Below, one piece after another: positions 60,895-64,000 of a DNA stretch of 64,000 bases. A program made the position numbers and the translations under genes. The notes below the pieces were generated by a model that was not told the origin of the DNA, searched no databases, and worked only from the letters and a program-made list of their open reading frames with translations. Every line of letters begins with the position of its first letter. The stretch's first letter is position 1. Source of the stretch: Saccharothrix sp. ST-888 (lineage in GTDB: Bacteria; Actinomycetota; Actinomycetes; Streptomycetales; Streptomycetaceae); NCBI RefSeq assembly GCF_000955975.1, contig NZ_JYJF01000022.1, forward strand, positions 1-64,000, given 5' to 3'.

Positions 60895-61398
60895 ATGACT
60901 GCGAACCGAATCACCGGCTCGCCGCTTCGCAAGACGCTGACCCGGGCCGCCATGGTCTGCACGGCGGCCGCCGCCGTGATCGGCCTGACCGGGACCAACG
61001 CGATGGCCGCCGGCGACTGGGACGCGACGGCCGCGAACTTCACCCTCAACCAGCCCGACTGGTACGCGGGCAATTCCGCCAACTCGTCGAGCGCGAACCT
61101 GGTCTTCCAGAGTGACGGCAACCTGGTGCTGTACGCCAACGACGGCAGGGCGCTGTGGGCCAGCGGCACTTACGGCCAGGGCGTGAACCACGTGGACTGG
61201 TCGGCGTCCGGTTACATCAAGCTGCAGCACGACAACGACACCATCTGCACCATCGGCAAGCTGAACTCCGCCCCGGGTGGCCGCGCGGTCGTCCAGGCCG
61301 ATGGCAACTTCGTCTTCTACCAGGCCAACGGCTCTCCCGCCTGGTCCAGCGGCACCAACGGCCTCTCCCAGGGCACCGCGGACTACTGCGCGTCCTAA
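60895..61398 (+). CDS. Secreted bulb-type lectin, copy 3
   Basis: This 167-aa protein has a signal peptide (to about NAMAA) and bulb-lectin domain: LNQPDWYAGN, FQSDGNLVLYA (QxDxNxVxY complete), and VQADGNFVFYQ. Unlike copies 1 and 2, both visible sugar motifs are canonical, and the C-terminus is DYCAS. It is the more diverged of the three. Confidence 0.9.
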   Translation: MTANRITGSPLRKTLTRAAMVCTAAAAVIGLTGTNAMAAGDWDATAANFTLNQPDWYAGNSANSSSANLVFQSDGNLVLYANDGRALWASGTYGQGVNHVDWSASGYIKLQHDNDTICTIGKLNSAPGGRAVVQADGNFVFYQANGSPAWSSGTNGLSQGTADYCAS

Positions 61399-61456
61399 GA
61401 CCGACCGGCAATAGGTCGTGACGGGGCGAGGAGGACGCAGAACGGGTACGGGTCCA

Positions 61457-61491
61457 GGTGATCACGGAGTTCTCTACGCTCGGTGATCACG
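61457..61491. repeat. Two GGTGATCACG direct repeats
   Basis: Identical 10-base copies, each with a GTGATCAC palindrome, lie at 61457-61466 and 61482-61491, 25 bases apart. They could be an operator or the end of an insertion element. Confidence 0.4.
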
Positions 61492-61599
61492 AAGGACAGC
61501 CGTGCCCACGCTGCCATCTTGCCTGCTCGAACCCAAAGCCAGGGAGTCAAGGCTCCGGCGCGGTTGTCAAGTCGTCCGGAGAAGCTCGGACATGGGAGC

Positions 61600-61655
61600 G
61601 GGGCTCCTGCTGGGACGGTCAATCGACCAAGATTGTCTCGTCCAGCGGGAGCCCC
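61600..61655. repeat. Imperfect inverted repeat upstream of transposase relic
   Basis: The arms 61600-61617 and 61639-61655 are imperfect complements (GGGGCTCC...GGGACG against CGTCC...GGAGCCCC). They precede the IS4-like fragment and may be its leftover end. Confidence 0.4.
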
Positions 61656-61677
61656 GTTGTCCGTTCAGCCTGCCATG

Positions 61678-61773
61678 TCATCGGCCGCACTGGCTCTGGC
61701 ACCGGGCCGACTTGGCGAGTTGACCGAGCATGTCCCTGCCGCGCTTGTCGATGAGGTCTTGGAGGTGACGCGG
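61678..61773 (+). pseudogene. IS4-family transposase N-terminal fragment
   Basis: The plus frame reads LALAPGRLGELTEHVPAALV then DEVLEVTR, matching the N-terminal domain of IS4-like transposases. Similarity stops abruptly at 61773, and no DDE core follows. Confidence 0.6.
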
Positions 61774-61818
61774 GAAACGCCCAGTCCTCTCGCCCAGGTC
61801 CATCAGCAGATTCCGGGC
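61774..61818 (-). pseudogene. Integrase-type transposase fragment abutting the IS4 relic
   Basis: Fifteen codons on the minus strand (ARNLLMDLGERTGRF) match the stretch just before the central Asp of rve-type transposases. The fragment begins at the base where the IS4-like fragment ends, suggesting an old recombination point. The remainder of 61819-62373 has no supported gene. Confidence 0.45.
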
Positions 61819-62373
61819 GGGCCGAGTTCGAGAAGCCGGTAGGGCCTGGGTCCGGTCGGCCTCGGTGAGCCGAAGGTGCCCGAGGGAGGGCTGGAGGGGA
61901 CGGGCGGGGAGCGCCGCTGGGGCGCGGTCCCGCGCAGGTGGCACGGGCGCTTCCCGGCCCGCGCCGCTCCGGAGAGGGTGGTCGCCTGCGCGGCGGGGAC
62001 GGAGTCCGTCCCGTCCCGAACGGCCTGCCCGCCGGCGGCGAAACGTGACACGGGCGGCCCGGCACAAGGTTCCGGGGCTCGTGCGGTTGCCTCGCCCGCG
62101 CGGGTACCGGCCGGTCATGGCCGTGGTTGCCGTCCTGCCGGCGCGACTGCCCGAGTCCCCGCGACGCGGTGACCCCTGTGCACTGGTGAAGGTCAAGCGT
62201 GCACAGGTGAAGCTTTTCCGTTCTCAAAGTCCTTGCATAGGTTGAGTGGTGATCCCGTCTCTGTTCCGGGCCGGTTCTGTGGGGGAGGACGCGGCGAGGA
62301 GAGCTCTCGGCCGATGCCGTCTCGTCGGCCTGGAAAGGATCCACGTACGAGGCGAAGACACCGAGGAGAACCG
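61819..62373. other. Gap without a supported gene
   Basis: GC-rich non-coding sequence between transposase relics and the XRE-type gene. GAGGAGAA at the right end is the next ribosome site. Confidence 0.4.
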
Positions 62374-63633
62374 ATGGCCCGCAAGCCGCGTCCTGTCGAT
62401 CCGGCCGACGGCCCGACGGCGGCGTTCGCGTACGACCTCCGCAAGGTCCGCGAGGAAGCCGGGAACCCGACGTACCGGGCGCTCGCGGCAGTGGCGGGAT
62501 ACAGCGCGACCACACTCAGCGACGCCGCCGGCGGCGTCCGGCAGCCGAGTCTGGACGTGACGCTGGCCTACGTCGGCGCGTGCGGTGGCGACACGGCCTT
62601 ATGGGAACGACGCTGGCACGAGCTGGACCGTGCACTGGAACACGAGCGGAACAAGTGCTCCGCCGACGAGGCCGGCGCCGCCGAACGGAGCGGCGGGGAA
62701 AGCGCGGAGGAGGAATCCGCACCCGCACGCACGGCTCCGGGCCCCGCCCCGGCCCTTCGATCGCTTCCTCCGGCGGGGGGCGTCGCCCCCGGCCCGGGCA
62801 GGTCGCCGGTCTGGGTCCGCTGGTCGCTCACCGCCGCTGCGGTCGCCGTCATGGCGGCGATCGGCCTGACCACGCTCTGGGTGTCCGGCCTGAGCCGCAC
62901 GCAGCGGTCCGCCGAGGCGGTCATGGCAGGTCCTGTCTGCCTTTCCGCCGGACCGCTCGGGCCGTTCTCCGGGACGACCTACAACCCCCGCACCGCGGTC
63001 CGGGCCGGGGCCCACCTCGACGCACCCGTGGTACTCGAGGTGCCGCCCGGGTGCTCCCTCCGGTTCACCGGCTACTGCCTGGGCGAGCCGGTGGTCGACA
63101 CCACCTCCGGGTCCCCGGACGTCCGCTGGTTCAAGGTCAGCCAGGGCGGGGTGGTGTCCTCCGCGGTCATCCACGGCAATCCGCCGGCTGCCATGCAGCC
63201 GTCCTCCTGCCCCGACTCCGTCCCGTCGCCTTCGGCGGTACGGCTCGCCGCGGTCCGCCCGCTCGACAGCCCGGAGGCCGTGGAACTGCGTTCGACCGGC
63301 AGCCACCTGGCCATCGTCGGCTACGCCGCGTACTTCGCTCCGGCCGGGGACCCGGCGCAGGGACCGAAGTGGCAGCAGATCGGACTCACCGACAAGGCGT
63401 CGGCCGGTTTCCCGGTGTCCTGGCGGCTCGGAGCGCTGCGGGCCGGGGCACCGGCCGGCGCGAGCGTCCCGGTGGTGGCGGTCGCCTGCCTCGGCGGCGG
63501 AGCACCGACCGGGGTTGCCGACGCGTGGCAAGTACCGCTCGACGCGGTCGACGGCGGCCGAAAGGCCGAGCTCGGCGAGGACGATCTGGTCAAGGCGGAG
63601 CAAGCCGCCTGCCGGTACCCGCATCCGGGCTGA
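62374..63633 (+). CDS. Membrane-anchored XRE-type helix-turn-helix protein
   Basis: This 419-aa protein has an N-terminal XRE-like domain (FAYDLRKVREEAGNPTYRAL and YSATTLSDAAGGVRQPSLDV, about residues 12-60), a Pro/Ala-rich linker, one membrane span (WSLTAAAVAVMAAIGLTTLW, about 150-169) and an extracytoplasmic C-terminal domain with several Cys residues. A TTA codon at 62599-62601 suggests bldA control. This cytoplasmic HTH plus outer domain layout fits a one-protein signal transducer of the cell surface. It is common in Streptomyces and of unknown ligand. Confidence 0.85.
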   Translation: MARKPRPVDPADGPTAAFAYDLRKVREEAGNPTYRALAAVAGYSATTLSDAAGGVRQPSLDVTLAYVGACGGDTALWERRWHELDRALEHERNKCSADEAGAAERSGGESAEEESAPARTAPGPAPALRSLPPAGGVAPGPGRSPVWVRWSLTAAAVAVMAAIGLTTLWVSGLSRTQRSAEAVMAGPVCLSAGPLGPFSGTTYNPRTAVRAGAHLDAPVVLEVPPGCSLRFTGYCLGEPVVDTTSGSPDVRWFKVSQGGVVSSAVIHGNPPAAMQPSSCPDSVPSPSAVRLAAVRPLDSPEAVELRSTGSHLAIVGYAAYFAPAGDPAQGPKWQQIGLTDKASAGFPVSWRLGALRAGAPAGASVPVVAVACLGGGAPTGVADAWQVPLDAVDGGRKAELGEDDLVKAEQAACRYPHPG

Positions 63634-64000
63634 GCCGTCCCGACTCGCTGGCCCACCGGACCGAGGGCCGGGTCGTGCTGGCGCCGGTGGCGGGTCGGCG
63701 GTGGGCTGACCGGTGCGGCCGGTGCGCCCGGTGCGGCAGCGGGCTCCGCGGAGCCTCGCCCCCGCGCGAGGCGGGCGTCGGCTCGTCGGCCCGGCGCGGG
63801 GAGGCGGACGGGTCATGGCCGACGTGCTCGGGACATCGTGCAGTCCGCAGTGACGGGGCAACCCGGCTGGCGGGAAACGGAATCGGCGGGCGAAGCCGCC
63901 GGCGCGACGGACAGGCCCCGCAAGGTGACGGACCGTCCCACGCTCCGCCACCACTTCCCTGCGGCCCGGGGTGGGGAGGGCGCGCCAAGCGGCCATCCCC
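63634..64000. other. Right end of window, no supported gene
   Basis: No ORF with family features or RNA gene is visible in the last 367 bases. Confidence 0.5.

Noticed and set aside
1..64000. tRNA, rRNA, CRISPR array, riboswitch or replication origin
   Set aside because: I looked for tRNA-like cloverleaf ends, regular spaced repeats and known leader motifs and saw none that I could support by eye. A covariance-model scan would settle this.

Overview
This is a high-GC actinomycete window, most likely Streptomycetaceae: codon usage, GTG/TTG starts, rare TTA codons and Streptomyces-type families such as DUF6333 all fit. Positions 1 to about 46.1 kb hold most of an enediyne biosynthetic gene cluster of the nine-membered (C-1027/kedarcidin/maduropeptin) type. 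The left end is cut by the window edge. The right end is marked by a 17-bp terminator hairpin (46084-46121) followed by a decayed transposase fragment.

The warhead core spans 26.6-46.1 kb. It has an iterative enediyne PKS (28866-34670, KS-AT-ACP-KR-DH-PPTase), its hot-dog thioesterase, a flavin reductase, an NAD(P)-dependent reductase with a possible 59-aa coupled small ORF, two DUF1702/UNBL-type proteins, a P450, an AraC-family regulator with two TTA codons, a DUF5987-type protein, a GMC oxidoreductase, an AhpD-like protein, and the UNBV and UNBU accessory proteins.

The peripheral-moiety and tailoring genes lie at 1-26.6 kb. They encode an A-PCP didomain with MbtH, a stand-alone condensation enzyme and an HpaB/SgcC-type phenol hydroxylase. 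With these sits a hydroxyphenylpyruvate dioxygenase-fold enzyme that carries a hydroxymandelate-synthase signature residue. Also present are a methyltransferase, an LLM monooxygenase, two acyl-CoA-dehydrogenase-fold monooxygenases, two BBE-type flavoproteins, a P450, a zinc alcohol dehydrogenase, a Tat-exported multicopper oxidase, a solute-binding protein without a signal peptide, an MFS exporter and a TetR regulator. I see no tyrosine aminomutase, chromoprotein apoprotein or deoxysugar genes in the window. My best model is a nine-membered enediyne decorated by a 4-hydroxymandelate-derived (rather than beta-tyrosine-derived) aromatic unit that is adenylated, hydroxylated, possibly methylated, and esterified or amidated onto the core.

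A 15-base element with consensus GCAATCCGGGAGATG occurs 63-100 bases upstream of six gene starts, always in the same orientation to the gene it faces. It marks the peripheral transcription units and I did not find it before the warhead core units. It looks like an undescribed operator or activator site for a pathway-specific regulon.

From 46 to 64 kb the window is accessory. It holds a PEP-utilising-enzyme-like protein paired with a large FAD/NAD(P)-binding protein (two TTA codons), a frameshifted histidine kinase remnant, secreted proteins, an S74-type chaperone domain split between two overlapping genes, a 2OG-Fe(II) oxygenase, a group II intron reverse-transcriptase fragment, and a four-gene type VII-secretion-like operon. 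Next come fragments of a maleylpyruvate-isomerase-family gene, a ricin lectin and two transposases, then three tandem bulb-type lectin genes, and finally a membrane-anchored XRE-type protein.
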